This document shows positions 45,963 to 54,969 of a DNA stretch of 64,000 nucleotides, in pieces. Numbering within the stretch: position 1 is the stretch's first letter; every line of letters begins with the position of its first letter. The notes beneath the pieces were generated by a model. That model had not been told where the DNA came from. It made no database searches and worked only from the letters and a program-made list of their open reading frames with translations. Position numbers and translations under genes: made by a program. The stretch is taken from positions 4,216,001-4,280,000 of the forward strand of contig NZ_JAZHRV010000001.1 of the NCBI RefSeq assembly GCF_036924595.1. The letters run 5' to 3'. The stretch is from Bradyrhizobium algeriense (GTDB lineage Bacteria; Pseudomonadota; Alphaproteobacteria; Rhizobiales; Xanthobacteraceae).

Positions 45963-46787
45963 ATGCGATCCTGGAAAGCACTTCGACGCGAACTTCGCCG
46001 TGGCACTCCGCTTCTTTCGTTTCCGCTGTTGTTGCTGTGCTTTCCGGCCTCTGCTCAGGATGCAACAGATCGGACCGCAGTCGCAGCCGCGATGCTACCC
46101 CGGGATCTCAGCCCCTGGGGCATGTTCATGCAGGCCGACATCGTCGTCAAAGCGGTGATGGTCGGCCTGGTTTTTGCGACCGCAGTCACCTGGACCGTAT
46201 GGCTATCGAAGACCATCGAACTGATCAAGGCGCGGCAAAATGCGCGAGGCGCCGTGCGCGAACTCGCCAGCGCCCGAAGCGTGGACGACGCCATGCAGCA
46301 GGTCCGCCAGGGCGTGGTCGCCCAATTGCTCGAGGGCGCGCTGGCGGAATTGAGATTGAGTACCGATCGAATGGACAAGGACGGGATCAAGGTGAGGATC
46401 ACTTCCCGGCTGCAGCAGATCGAGGCGGCGGCAAGCAGGCGGATCGCCTTCGGCACCGGCGTGCTTGCGACCATCGGGTCGACCGGCCCGTTCGTCGGAC
46501 TGTTCGGGACGGTCTGGGGAATCATGAACAGCTTTATCGGCATCTCGAAGTCGCAAACCACCAACCTCGCCGTGGTCGCGCCCGGTATAGCCGAGGCGCT
46601 GCTGGCGACGGCGCTCGGGCTGGTGGCGGCGATTCCCGCGGTCGTGATCTACAATCTGTTCGCGCGCCAGATCGCCTCATACCGCGCGCTGCTTGGCGAC
46701 GGATCTGCGGAGATCACCCGCCTCGTTGGGCGTGACCTCGACAGCGGCGCCCTGCTCGTGCGGCGGCATCTCGCGGCGGCGGAGTAG
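45963..46787 (+). CDS. exbB: Biopolymer transporter ExbB
   Basis: Inner-membrane proton-channel subunit that energises TonB (274 residues). A signal-like N-terminus (LLSFPLLLLCFPASAQ) precedes three membrane helices; the family core IGSTGPFVGLFGTVWGIMNS and EALLATALGLVAAIPAVVIY is clear. ATG 45963 follows AGAGG; the longer frame from 45912 would start inside the operator and is rejected. It is the first gene of exbB-exbD-tonB, with spacing or overlap of a few bases, and should be controlled by the palindrome at 45905. Confidence 0.95.
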   Translation: MRSWKALRRELRRGTPLLSFPLLLLCFPASAQDATDRTAVAAAMLPRDLSPWGMFMQADIVVKAVMVGLVFATAVTWTVWLSKTIELIKARQNARGAVRELASARSVDDAMQQVRQGVVAQLLEGALAELRLSTDRMDKDGIKVRITSRLQQIEAAASRRIAFGTGVLATIGSTGPFVGLFGTVWGIMNSFIGISKSQTTNLAVVAPGIAEALLATALGLVAAIPAVVIYNLFARQIASYRALLGDGSAEITRLVGRDLDSGALLVRRHLAAAE

Positions 46788-46792
46788 CAGCC

Positions 46793-47218
46793 ATGGCCGC
46801 GAGTCTGAACCAGGGCAATGGCGATCTGTCCGAGGTCCATGAGATCAATGTGACGCCGTTCATCGACGTCATTCTCGTTCTGCTCATCATCTTCATGGTC
46901 GCAGCCCCGCTTGCGACCGTCGATATCGCCGTCGATCTTCCGGCCTCGAACGCGCAGCCGCAGCCGCGGCCGGACAAGCCGGTCTACCTGACCGTGAAGC
47001 CGGACCTGTCGCTCTCCGTCGGCAACGAAACGGTCGGCCGCAGCGCGCTGTCCGGCGTGCTCGATGCCAGCACCAGCGGCCAGAAGGATACCCGCATTTT
47101 CCTGCGCGCCGACAAACTCGTTCCGTATGGCGAGGTGATGCAGGTGATGAATCTGCTGCGCGCCGCCGGCTACCTCAAGGTCGCGCTGGTCGGAATGGAG
47201 CAAGCCTCGTCGCCATGA
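46793..47218 (+). CDS. exbD: Biopolymer transporter ExbD
   Basis: Inner-membrane partner of ExbB (141 residues). One helix with the proton-carrying aspartate in NVTPFIDVILVLLIIFMVAA, then a periplasmic domain (GYLKVALVGME at the end). It begins 5 bp after exbB and its stop overlaps the tonB start. Confidence 0.95.
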   Translation: MAASLNQGNGDLSEVHEINVTPFIDVILVLLIIFMVAAPLATVDIAVDLPASNAQPQPRPDKPVYLTVKPDLSLSVGNETVGRSALSGVLDASTSGQKDTRIFLRADKLVPYGEVMQVMNLLRAAGYLKVALVGMEQASSP

Positions 47219-47970
47219 TGCAGCTTGCGGCCGAAGATCGTTCCGACCTGCAACGGTGGATGTTCAGCAGCCTTGCGGTGCTGTGCGTCTACGCCGGATT
47301 GACCGCCATGCTCGCCAACTGGCGCCATCCGGACGACACCATGGCCGCTGAACCTTCGGGCGCGATCGTGGTCGATCTGGCGCCGCTGGCCGCAGCGCCC
47401 TCGACCACGCCGACCGACATCGCGCCCGGTCCGGAACAGGTGATGTCGGAAGCGCAGCCGGTGGCGAAGCCTGAGGAAACGCCGCCAGATGAAACGCCTG
47501 AACTGCCGCCCGCTCCCAGCCCGGACGCGGCCGTGGCGCTGCCGACCAAACCACAGCCTGACGTGGCGCCGCAGCAGCAGGCGGCGGCCGCCACCACCTC
47601 AGCGCCACCAGCGGTCAACGAACGGACCGCACCGGTAGCCGTGGCGCCGAACCAGGGTGTGCCGAATGACAAAAATTCGGAGGCCGTGGTGACGTGGCGA
47701 ACCCAGGTCCTTGCCTTGGTCGAAAGGAACAAGCGATATCCGGAGGCCGCACGGTCGCGGCGCGAGCAAGGGACGGCGCAGGTGTCGTTCACGCTCGATC
47801 GCAAGGGAATGGTTGTCAGCTCGCGCGTAACTCAAAGCTCGGGCTCCAACGCGCTTGATGAGGAAGCCGTCGCGCTCCTCAAGCGCGCACAACCCTTCCC
47901 TGCGCCGCCCGCAACGTTTCCCGGCGAATTCGTTGTCGTGAAGCAGCCGATCCGTTTCACCGTCAAATAA
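47215..47970 (+). CDS. tonB: Energy transducer TonB
   Basis: Periplasm-spanning protein (251 residues) that transmits proton-motive force to outer-membrane receptors. An N-terminal anchor helix (MFSSLAVLCVYAGLTAML), a Pro/Ala-rich spacer of about 100 residues (KPEETPPDETPELPPAPSPD), and the C-terminal domain with RNKRYPEAARSRREQGTAQV and the last strand VVVKQPIRFTVK. It lacks the usual SxxxH histidine, as do many short TonB proteins. It is convergent with the receptor gene, 57 bp away, and is the probable dedicated partner. Confidence 0.95.
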   Translation: MMQLAAEDRSDLQRWMFSSLAVLCVYAGLTAMLANWRHPDDTMAAEPSGAIVVDLAPLAAAPSTTPTDIAPGPEQVMSEAQPVAKPEETPPDETPELPPAPSPDAAVALPTKPQPDVAPQQQAAAATTSAPPAVNERTAPVAVAPNQGVPNDKNSEAVVTWRTQVLALVERNKRYPEAARSRREQGTAQVSFTLDRKGMVVSSRVTQSSGSNALDEEAVALLKRAQPFPAPPATFPGEFVVVKQPIRFTVK

Positions 47971-48027
47971 TACGGACGACATGCGGTACTTGACCGGTCG
48001 TCCGGTCGCGGAGCGTCCGTTCGACCG

Positions 48028-51000
48028 TTAGTCCGTGACGATCGCGCCGCCGGCGAATTTGTAGTTCACGCCCATCCTGACCCCATCGCTGGTCACCCGC
48101 GTATTGGCGTCGAACGCAACGGCAGTGTTGGCGACCGTGGGCGGCGTCGAACGCACCGAACCGAAATCCATGTGAAGGTATTCGAGCTTTGCGGTCCAGT
48201 TACCCGTAAGCCGCGTCTCAAAACCGGCGCCGACGGCCCAGCCAAATCGATACAGGTGACGATCCAGAGACGCCGTCGTCGCGACACCTGCATTGTCGAA
48301 ACCTGCGACGGAAGTCGCCGTCGTTATCTTGCCGAACGGTACGCCCGCCGTGGCGTAAGCAAGCAGGTCCGGCGTCACGAGCGCTCCGATGCGCCCGCGG
48401 GCTGAGGCGACCCACCCCAAACGATAATCCAGGCTCGCCGTCACGGTTGCGTCCAGCGGAGCCAGCGCGGCGTTGCAGATGTTACCGGGGCAAGCGGTGG
48501 CGCTGCGTCCGCGCTGATTGCGGTATTCAAAATCTCCCTCGATGCCGGCCAGGAGCCGGCCCGATGTCCAGTTGTAGCCGGACTGAACGCCAAAGCTCGC
48601 GGTGTTGTGCGCTGCCGACAGGTGGGCCCCGGAAAGTGACGCACCGGTTGCAGCGTCGTTGAACGCCGCGTTGGTAACCCCCTCGCCTCTAAGATATCCG
48701 ACATTGCCGCCCGCATAGATGCCCGCCCAGTTCCAGGCCGCCGCATCGAGCGCAGGACTCTTGTAGAATCCGTTGCCGCCCGACCGTCTCGCCGCGCCGA
48801 TCCAGGTGCCTGGAGGTCCGCTCGGCCGGTCGACGCCGTATTTGACATTGAAAAACAGCTTGAAGCCCCGCCCCGGCTGCAGGATCTCGTCCTTGTGGAA
48901 TTGAACGGAGTTGCGAATGTTGGCGTTGAGCAGATTGTCGCCGATCAGCCCGGTCGCGACCTCGACCGCGCCCCACGGCGAATCCTTCCAGAACTTCCGG
49001 TGCTCGACCTGCACTTTGACCAGATCGTATCCGGGCGTCGTGGTGTCGAACTGCGGAATGTCATTCTGCGCAAATGCATGCAGCCAGCCTGCGCGTACAA
49101 ACCAGTTGTCGTTGCGCCAGTAGACACCGCCGCCGAGACGCATCGGAGGAATGCGCGGTACGTTGCTGCCGTCGGTGAACGTTGCCCGCACGACATCAAA
49201 TTGGCTATCGAGGCCGAAGGTGCCATCGCCGAGCCTTGCAGCATCCCACTGCCAGGCCAGTTCGCCGCCGCGGAAGTTTGCGTCGCGCTGATCGTAGTTG
49301 ACCTGGATGTAATCGGTGCCGGCGCCGCATGTTGCAAACGTTTCCTGGCAGAAGATGCCGGTGGCGCGCGAGAAAATGAACTTGCTGTACGACGTGTAGT
49401 AGGCATTGGCGGCGAACCTGAAATCGCCGTCCGTCCGTTTCAGGCCGATTTCCGCCGTCTGCGCGGTTTCAATCCCGAGATTCGGGTTGCCGATCTTGAA
49501 GGTCTTCTCCGAACCATCCGGACCTTGGGCGAACAGCTCGAGCGCGCGTGGCGCGCGTTCGATACGTTGCAGCGTGAGACTCCCGACCAGCGAGGCTGGG
49601 AGATCCTTGATGATGCCGAAACTGACGCTCTTCGGCATGAAGTCGAGCTTGGCGGCTGCCTGGCCCGGCACGTCCGGCGGCGGAAGAAAATTCGGCGGAA
49701 AGGTGAACGCCGTTCCCGCGACATTGACTCCCTCGATGCGTCCGGCCAATTGCGTGCGCAGCGTGTCCGTGTGCCTGACCTCATTGAGGAAGTACGCCGC
49801 CGCCGTTCTGGTCTGGGCCGGAAGCAAGATCGCCTGCCCTGCCGTATCCAGTTGCTGGTAGGCGCCTTGGGCTCCGAAAATACTGGTCAGCGGACCCACT
49901 GGCGTGGCGAACGGCGCAAGTTCGAACTCGAGCTTGCCCTCGGTCTGCCGGTTCTTGAACGTGGCAGTAATCTCCTGGAATCCGGTGGTGGCGAGCACCG
50001 TCTCGTCGTGCCTGTACTCCGAATATCCGGTCCAGTACCTGACGGCCGCCAGCGCGCTCGCGTCCGGACGATACTCGCCCTTTGAGCTGATCTTGGTTTG
50101 CTCGAGGTCGTTGTGCTGGCGGGCTGCCGCGGTGGCAATACCGGGGACGTAGTAGTCGCTCGTAAAACGAGAGACGGCGATGCCGGCATAACCACCGTCG
50201 AAAAGCCAGGAGCCGCCGACAGCCGCGCCTGCGCTTTGCGAAGCAGAATTCGGTTGCTTGCCGTTGAAGGCAGGCGCGGGGATTGGCGGTACGAGATACG
50301 GGTAACTCGGGACGCTGTAATCGCCGGAGGATCGCCCGTAGATGTCGGCGTGAACGGCGGCGTTGCGGCCGCCTGCATCCAGCAAGAGCCCGCTCTCCCA
50401 CCCCCTGTTGACGCTGGTCACACCGGACTTCAACTCCGCGGCCAGCCCGCCCGGCGGAGCGGCGGTCGGAATCCGATTGTTGGTGGCGTCAACAACGCCT
50501 CCGATAGCCTGCGAACCGAAGCGGAGCGCATCCGGTCCGCGAACAATATCAACCTTCTGGATGGCGAGAGGGTCGATCGGCACCGCGTGGTCTTGCGCGA
50601 TATCCGACACATCGACCGCACCGACGCCGTTCTCCTGAATACGGACTTTTGCGTCCGACAAGCCCCGCAGAACGGGCCGGGACGATTCCTGGGCAAGCCC
50701 CGCCGAAGTCGCGCCGGGCATGTTGGTGAACAAGTTGCCGAATCCACCGCTGTTGCTGTCGGTCTGGATCTGGTTGCTCCCGATCGTCGACAGCGGCGCG
50801 AATGGCGGATTGAACGGCGACGTCGGCGCGGTTGCAGGCGTTGGCGCCGGCAACGGTGCCGCCACCGTCGTCGAACGTCGACCGGACTCGCTTCGCGCCG
50901 CCCGCCGCGCGGGTTTAGGCTGACGCCCCTCGACGGTCACTTGCGGCATGTCAACTTCCGCCGGCGCGCTCGGCGTGGCTTGCGGTCCGGCCGCCGTGGC

Positions 51001-51207
51001 CGGCGCGGCCTGCGGGGAAGCCGGCTCGGTCGGGGCTTGCCCCGCCGCCGGGGGTGGTGCGGGAGCCGGTGGTTCGGCAGGAGGCGCGGCCTGGGGCGCC
51101 GACGGCGCAGGGGGTACCGTTTGCGCGAGCGCCGCGGCGTGGCTCAAACAAACCGCTGCCAGCGCCGATGTGCCCACAAGAGCCATTCGCGTCGCGCGCA
51201 TATTCAT
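48028..51207 (-). CDS. TonB-dependent receptor fused to an Omp25-like beta-barrel
   Basis: Outer-membrane protein of about 1059 residues. In order: signal peptide (1-29, ending AAALAQ); a Pro/Ala-rich stretch (30-85); a TonB-box-like MPQVTVEG (about 87-94); a linker; a plug domain from about 140 (RPVLRGLSDAKVRIQENGVG, VDIVRGPDALRFGSQAIGGV); a 22-strand-type barrel that ends near residue 797 with GFKLFFNVKYGVD, the usual last strand of such receptors. After a 25-residue linker a second domain of 235 residues (from about 48735) begins WNWAGIYAGGNVGYLRGEGV and ends RMGVNYKFAGG, matching the 8-stranded Omp25/RopB-type porin family. No stop or shift separates them. ATG 51207 is preferred to GTG 51237. 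By the shared operator and neighbours it is likely a metal or metallophore receptor. Confidence 0.92.
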   Translation of the reverse strand: MNMRATRMALVGTSALAAVCLSHAAALAQTVPPAPSAPQAAPPAEPPAPAPPPAAGQAPTEPASPQAAPATAAGPQATPSAPAEVDMPQVTVEGRQPKPARRAARSESGRRSTTVAAPLPAPTPATAPTSPFNPPFAPLSTIGSNQIQTDSNSGGFGNLFTNMPGATSAGLAQESSRPVLRGLSDAKVRIQENGVGAVDVSDIAQDHAVPIDPLAIQKVDIVRGPDALRFGSQAIGGVVDATNNRIPTAAPPGGLAAELKSGVTSVNRGWESGLLLDAGGRNAAVHADIYGRSSGDYSVPSYPYLVPPIPAPAFNGKQPNSASQSAGAAVGGSWLFDGGYAGIAVSRFTSDYYVPGIATAAARQHNDLEQTKISSKGEYRPDASALAAVRYWTGYSEYRHDETVLATTGFQEITATFKNRQTEGKLEFELAPFATPVGPLTSIFGAQGAYQQLDTAGQAILLPAQTRTAAAYFLNEVRHTDTLRTQLAGRIEGVNVAGTAFTFPPNFLPPPDVPGQAAAKLDFMPKSVSFGIIKDLPASLVGSLTLQRIERAPRALELFAQGPDGSEKTFKIGNPNLGIETAQTAEIGLKRTDGDFRFAANAYYTSYSKFIFSRATGIFCQETFATCGAGTDYIQVNYDQRDANFRGGELAWQWDAARLGDGTFGLDSQFDVVRATFTDGSNVPRIPPMRLGGGVYWRNDNWFVRAGWLHAFAQNDIPQFDTTTPGYDLVKVQVEHRKFWKDSPWGAVEVATGLIGDNLLNANIRNSVQFHKDEILQPGRGFKLFFNVKYGVDRPSGPPGTWIGAARRSGGNGFYKSPALDAAAWNWAGIYAGGNVGYLRGEGVTNAAFNDAATGASLSGAHLSAAHNTASFGVQSGYNWTSGRLLAGIEGDFEYRNQRGRSATACPGNICNAALAPLDATVTASLDYRLGWVASARGRIGALVTPDLLAYATAGVPFGKITTATSVAGFDNAGVATTASLDRHLYRFGWAVGAGFETRLTGNWTAKLEYLHMDFGSVRSTPPTVANTAVAFDANTRVTSDGVRMGVNYKFAGGAIVTD

Positions 51208-51256
51208 CCCCAGCCGATCGCGCTTCAGCAACGGCACCGATAAGCCGCGACACCAA

Positions 51257-51278
51257 AACGTAGGTAAGGCTACATGTT
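51257..51278. promoter_or_regulatory. MntR-box-like operator between the receptor and mntR
   Basis: AACGTAGGTAAGGCTACATG then TT: inverted repeat GTAG (51260-51263), 6 bp, CTAC (51270-51273). It lies 50 bp before the receptor start and about 155-180 bp before the mntR start, so one site could control both. It is the closest match to the site upstream of exbB at 45905-45926. Confidence 0.65.
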
Positions 51279-51431
51279 AATGCTGGACCGTTAACTGTCA
51301 AGATGCTGCGAACGAGTCGCAAATGCCCAGCGCCGGAATGTTGCAGATCGGCGACAAGCCGCCAACTTGCAATGTGGTCGGCACCACGCCATGGTCGCGC
51401 CTCGTCTGGATGGATTCGCCTGGAAGGTGCA

Positions 51432-51908
51432 GTGGTGCGCAAGCCCTCGACAGATCGGGCCAAACCGATGCAGCCGCTGCCTACGGAACAGACGCAGGCG
51501 CGCCGCTTTGGCAAGGCGCGATCGGCGCGGTCGACCGCGGTTCTGGAAGACTATGTCGAACTGATTTCGGATCTACTCGGAACGACCGGCGAGGCGCGCC
51601 CGACCGACATCGCGCGCAGGCTGGGCGTATCCCACCCAACGGCTATCGACACCATCGCGCGGTTGAAGCGCGAAGACCTGGTCACGGCTCGCCCCTACCG
51701 CGGGGTGTTCCTGACCGAAAAGGGCGAGACTCTCGCCAAGCGCGTCCGTGCCCGTCACCGTCTGGTGGTGGATGTCCTGCTGGCGCTGGGCGTTCCTCAG
51801 GAAGCCGCGGAGGCTGACGCCGAGGGCATCGAACATCATGTTTCCGATGTGACCCTCAAGGCCTTCGCCGAATTTCTTCGCGACGCCAGGGATCGACGCA
51901 AAGCGTGA
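51432..51908 (+). CDS. mntR: MntR-family manganese-responsive transcriptional regulator
   Basis: DtxR/MntR-family repressor of about 158 residues. Helix-turn-helix: ARPTDIARRLGVSHPTAIDT and ARLKRED. Metal ligands expected from MntR are present: the glutamate/aspartate region in LEDYVELISDL, histidine in RARHRLVVDVLL and E..EH in DAEGIEHHVSD. There is no SH3 domain, as in MntR rather than DtxR. The start is uncertain: GTG 51432 or 51435 follow GGAAGG, and ATG 51468 would still cover the domain. It is divergent from the receptor gene across the palindrome at 51257. Confidence 0.88.
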   Translation: MVRKPSTDRAKPMQPLPTEQTQARRFGKARSARSTAVLEDYVELISDLLGTTGEARPTDIARRLGVSHPTAIDTIARLKREDLVTARPYRGVFLTEKGETLAKRVRARHRLVVDVLLALGVPQEAAEADAEGIEHHVSDVTLKAFAEFLRDARDRRKA

Positions 51909-51930
51909 TGTGATAGGGCCGAAACCGGGC

Positions 51931-53337
51931 CTAGCTCGCCTTGGTCGCTTTGCGCTCGCCGGTCACGGCATTTTCGGCCGCCCGGCTCATCAGCGACGCA
52001 TAGTCATGGCCGAACAGGATTTCGCAGAAGCGGATCGCCGCCTGGGCCTGCATCTGGCGGTAGGCGCGCGCCCTGGTGTCGCCGCCGCGCAGCGCCTGCA
52101 CCAAGCTCTCGGTGGATCGCTCGACGTAATGCTGCAGGTCGGAATAGGTCCGCAGCGTGACCTCGTTGATGGCGAGTTCGCTGGCATAGGTGCGGCACAC
52201 CGCCACGAAGTCGATCAGGGCGGCGATCTCTTCGACCTCCGGGGCGTCGATTTTCGGCGCGGCAGCGATATCCTTGTCGGCGCGCTGACGCAGGATGCGG
52301 CGAACCCGGCCGGGCACGCTCTCGATCTCCGACTGCAGTGAATTGGAAATTTCGGCGCGGATCGCCGTGAGCTGGCGGCCCCACGCGGAATCGTTGCGCA
52401 GATCGAGCTCGGTGCGCAGCCCGCGCACGCCATCGTGCAGGGCTTTCAGTTGCTCGCCGACATTGTCGAAATGGCTGCGCCTGATGTCCGTGCGCAGACA
52501 GGCCGCGAGGAACGACAGGTCGTGCAGCGCGATCGTGACGGCGATGCCGTAGGGCGTGGCGGCCACGCGTATCTCGTCGTCGGATGCCGCCATCTTGATC
52601 GCGAGACGGATGATCTGCCACGGCTGCGCCAGCCGCTGCATGATCAGCGACAGCGCGAACGGCAGCAATTGCGGCGTCTGCAACGAGGGAACGTTGAGCG
52701 CCGAACCCACCGAAGCAATCTGGGCTTCGGAAAATACCCGCATCTGGCCGGGCATCCGGCTGCCGAGCGTCTCCAACGCCTCGCGCGCCCGCAGCACGCC
52801 CCCTATCGACAATAGATCCTCGACGACATTGGGCGGGCCGATACGGGCGAGCGTCCGATGCGTGTCTTCGCCGGCGACCGGCGTGGCTATCTTGATGATC
52901 GCTTCGGCCGCGGCGAGCTGGAACTTGCGGGTCGCGCCTTCGAGGCCGGCGCTGCTCCCGCTCTGCCGGATCCCGGCGAGCGCGGTTTCGAATGCGCGCG
53001 CAGCCTCGGGCGCCCCGTCGCGGCCCAGCCATTGCCAGACCGGCAGCAGCGATGCACGCCGGATCTGCCCGGCCCTGACGGGAAAATTGCTCTCGACCAG
53101 AAAAGGCTTGAGCGGACCATACAACAGGCGCGCCGGATCGTCGGTCCGCGGACGCGCCTCGTCGTCTTGCTCGGTTCCGCGCACGACCTTGCGAAGCTGC
53201 TCGAGCACGAAATTTGCGACGGCGACGTCCTCCCCGCGCTCAATGGCGCGCTCGAATTCCCGCATCAGCAGCGCCTGCGATTGCGGCGGGAGCTGGGCGA
53301 GATAGTCCCTCAGCCGCTCGGTCGATGTCTGGCTCAT
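51931..53337 (-). CDS. Conserved hypothetical protein
   Basis: 468 residues, soluble, mostly helical, no signal peptide. It begins MSQTSTERLRDYLAQLPPQS and has an acidic linker near residue 60; the last third is helical (QAQAAIRFCEILFGHDYASL). I do not recognise a catalytic domain. Homologues are, from memory, found in related Bradyrhizobiaceae. It is convergent with mntR and lies downstream of the FeuQ-like kinase gene on the same strand. Confidence 0.75.
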   Translation of the reverse strand: MSQTSTERLRDYLAQLPPQSQALLMREFERAIERGEDVAVANFVLEQLRKVVRGTEQDDEARPRTDDPARLLYGPLKPFLVESNFPVRAGQIRRASLLPVWQWLGRDGAPEAARAFETALAGIRQSGSSAGLEGATRKFQLAAAEAIIKIATPVAGEDTHRTLARIGPPNVVEDLLSIGGVLRAREALETLGSRMPGQMRVFSEAQIASVGSALNVPSLQTPQLLPFALSLIMQRLAQPWQIIRLAIKMAASDDEIRVAATPYGIAVTIALHDLSFLAACLRTDIRRSHFDNVGEQLKALHDGVRGLRTELDLRNDSAWGRQLTAIRAEISNSLQSEIESVPGRVRRILRQRADKDIAAAPKIDAPEVEEIAALIDFVAVCRTYASELAINEVTLRTYSDLQHYVERSTESLVQALRGGDTRARAYRQMQAQAAIRFCEILFGHDYASLMSRAAENAVTGERKATKAS

Positions 53338-53497
53338 TCGCCTGGTGTGGATATGCGTGTGTCATGTGGACGGCAAAACGCGTCCACCGCCGACCTTAGA
53401 AGTGTGCGCGTTAAGAAGTCGTTTAGGAATAACGAAATCAACCTCAGGCTTGCCGGATCAATCCCCTCAACCCCGGGTAACCAGCCGGGCGAGCCGT

Positions 53498-54871
53498 TCA
53501 GACCCCCGGCAGCACCAGTTCTGCCCGCAGCCCGCCGATCGGGGCGTCGCCCAGGGCAAGGCTGCCGCCATAGAGGCCGGCGAGATCGACCACGATCGAA
53601 AGCCCGAGCCCGGAACCCGGCTTGGACTCGTCCAGGCGCTGGCCGCGCCGGGACACCTGCGCGCGCTCGGCGGCGGACAATCCGCGGCCATCGTCATCGA
53701 CAATGATCCGCAGCCGTGGCCCGCCACGGGGCTCCGACGGCGGCTCCACCCTCACCTCGATGAGAACCTGCGAGGCCGCCCATTTGCAGGCATTGTCGAC
53801 CAGATTGCCGGCCATCTCCTCGAGGTCCTGGCGCTCGCCGCGGAACTTGGCTTGCGCGTCGGCCTTCGCCGCGATCGTGATACTGCGATCCCGGTGGATC
53901 TTTTCCATGGTCCGCCGCAGCGCCTCGATGGCGGGCGCGACCTCCGTGACGGTGCCGACGATGGTGACGCGCGCGGCGATGCGCGCCCGTTCCAGATGAT
54001 GCGCCACTTGATCCCGCATCACATCGGCCTGCTCCAAGACCTTGCTGGCAAAGGAATCTACCGCGTGGGCAGAAGCCTCGTTGACGATGACGGAGAGCGG
54101 CGTCTTGATGGCGTGGGCGAGATTGCCGACATGGGTACGTGCGCGCTCGACGATCTCGCGGTTGGCGTCGATCAGCGCGTTGGTCTCGCGCGCCAGAGGC
54201 GCGATCTCGACGGGAAACTCGCCTTCCAGCCGTTCGGCGCGGCCGGAGCGGATGTCGGCGATCGATTCAGAAATGCGCTTGAGCGGCGCCAGCCCGAAGC
54301 GGACCTGGAAGATCGTGGTCAGGAGCAGCACGATGCCGAGCGCTGCGAAGGTGCCGCCGAGATAATAGTCGAAGGCGCGGATTTCGTCGAAAATCTCCGA
54401 TGCGTCGCCGGCCACGCTGACCAGGAACTTGCCGTCGGCGCCGAGGTCGACCGGCCGCTCGACGACCCGCAGGCTCTGACCCTCGGGCCCGTCGACGTAA
54501 CCGAGACGGATGCCGGCGGGGGTCAGCTCCGCGCCGATCTCCTCGAGCTTCGGCAGCTTCTTGTCCCACAGCGAACGCGACGCCCGCGTCTCGGCCTTCT
54601 CGTCGGTACGGACGATCTGCCAGTACCAGCCGGACAGCGGCAATTCGAACAGCGGCTCGCCGAGTGACTGGAACTGGTGGTCGGGCGGCTCGTCCGGGGT
54701 CGCGACCTCGGCGATCAGGGTGCGGAGATAGAGGTTGAGGCGGCGGTCGAAGGCGCGCTCGGTCGCGTTGCGATAGACCGACGACAGGATCACGCCCGTG
54801 ATGACCAGGATCACGACCACCCACGCGGTCGCCGACAGGAACAAGCGCGTGGCGAGCGAGCTTCCGCGCAT
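53498..54871 (-). CDS. Sensor histidine kinase (FeuQ/PhoQ-like)
   Basis: Membrane kinase of 457 residues. Helices near 13-33 and 172-192 enclose a periplasmic sensor of about 140 residues. HAMP follows, then the phosphoacceptor histidine in HVGNLAHAIKTPLSVIVNEA and an ATPase domain with NLVDNACKWAAS, DDDGRGLS and GSGLGLSIV. The KTPLSV pattern and the partner regulator resemble FeuQ of rhizobia, which controls envelope/cyclic-glucan and iron-linked genes. About 100 bp downstream of the regulator gene. Confidence 0.9.
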   Translation of the reverse strand: MRGSSLATRLFLSATAWVVVILVITGVILSSVYRNATERAFDRRLNLYLRTLIAEVATPDEPPDHQFQSLGEPLFELPLSGWYWQIVRTDEKAETRASRSLWDKKLPKLEEIGAELTPAGIRLGYVDGPEGQSLRVVERPVDLGADGKFLVSVAGDASEIFDEIRAFDYYLGGTFAALGIVLLLTTIFQVRFGLAPLKRISESIADIRSGRAERLEGEFPVEIAPLARETNALIDANREIVERARTHVGNLAHAIKTPLSVIVNEASAHAVDSFASKVLEQADVMRDQVAHHLERARIAARVTIVGTVTEVAPAIEALRRTMEKIHRDRSITIAAKADAQAKFRGERQDLEEMAGNLVDNACKWAASQVLIEVRVEPPSEPRGGPRLRIIVDDDGRGLSAAERAQVSRRGQRLDESKPGSGLGLSIVVDLAGLYGGSLALGDAPIGGLRAELVLPGV

Positions 54872-54969
54872 CAGGGCACGATCCAGAAAAGCATGTCTTT
54901 AAGGCCTCGACCCGAAGGATGGAGACCAGCCTTCGGATGGGGGCATGCTCGAATTAAACAACGAGCAAA

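Noticed and set aside
48028..51207. Heme receptor (BhuR/HmuR) identity for the TonB-dependent receptor
   Set aside because: No heme-transport genes (hmuTUV, hmuS, hmuP) are adjacent, no heme-receptor motif was seen, and the neighbouring regulator is MntR-like.
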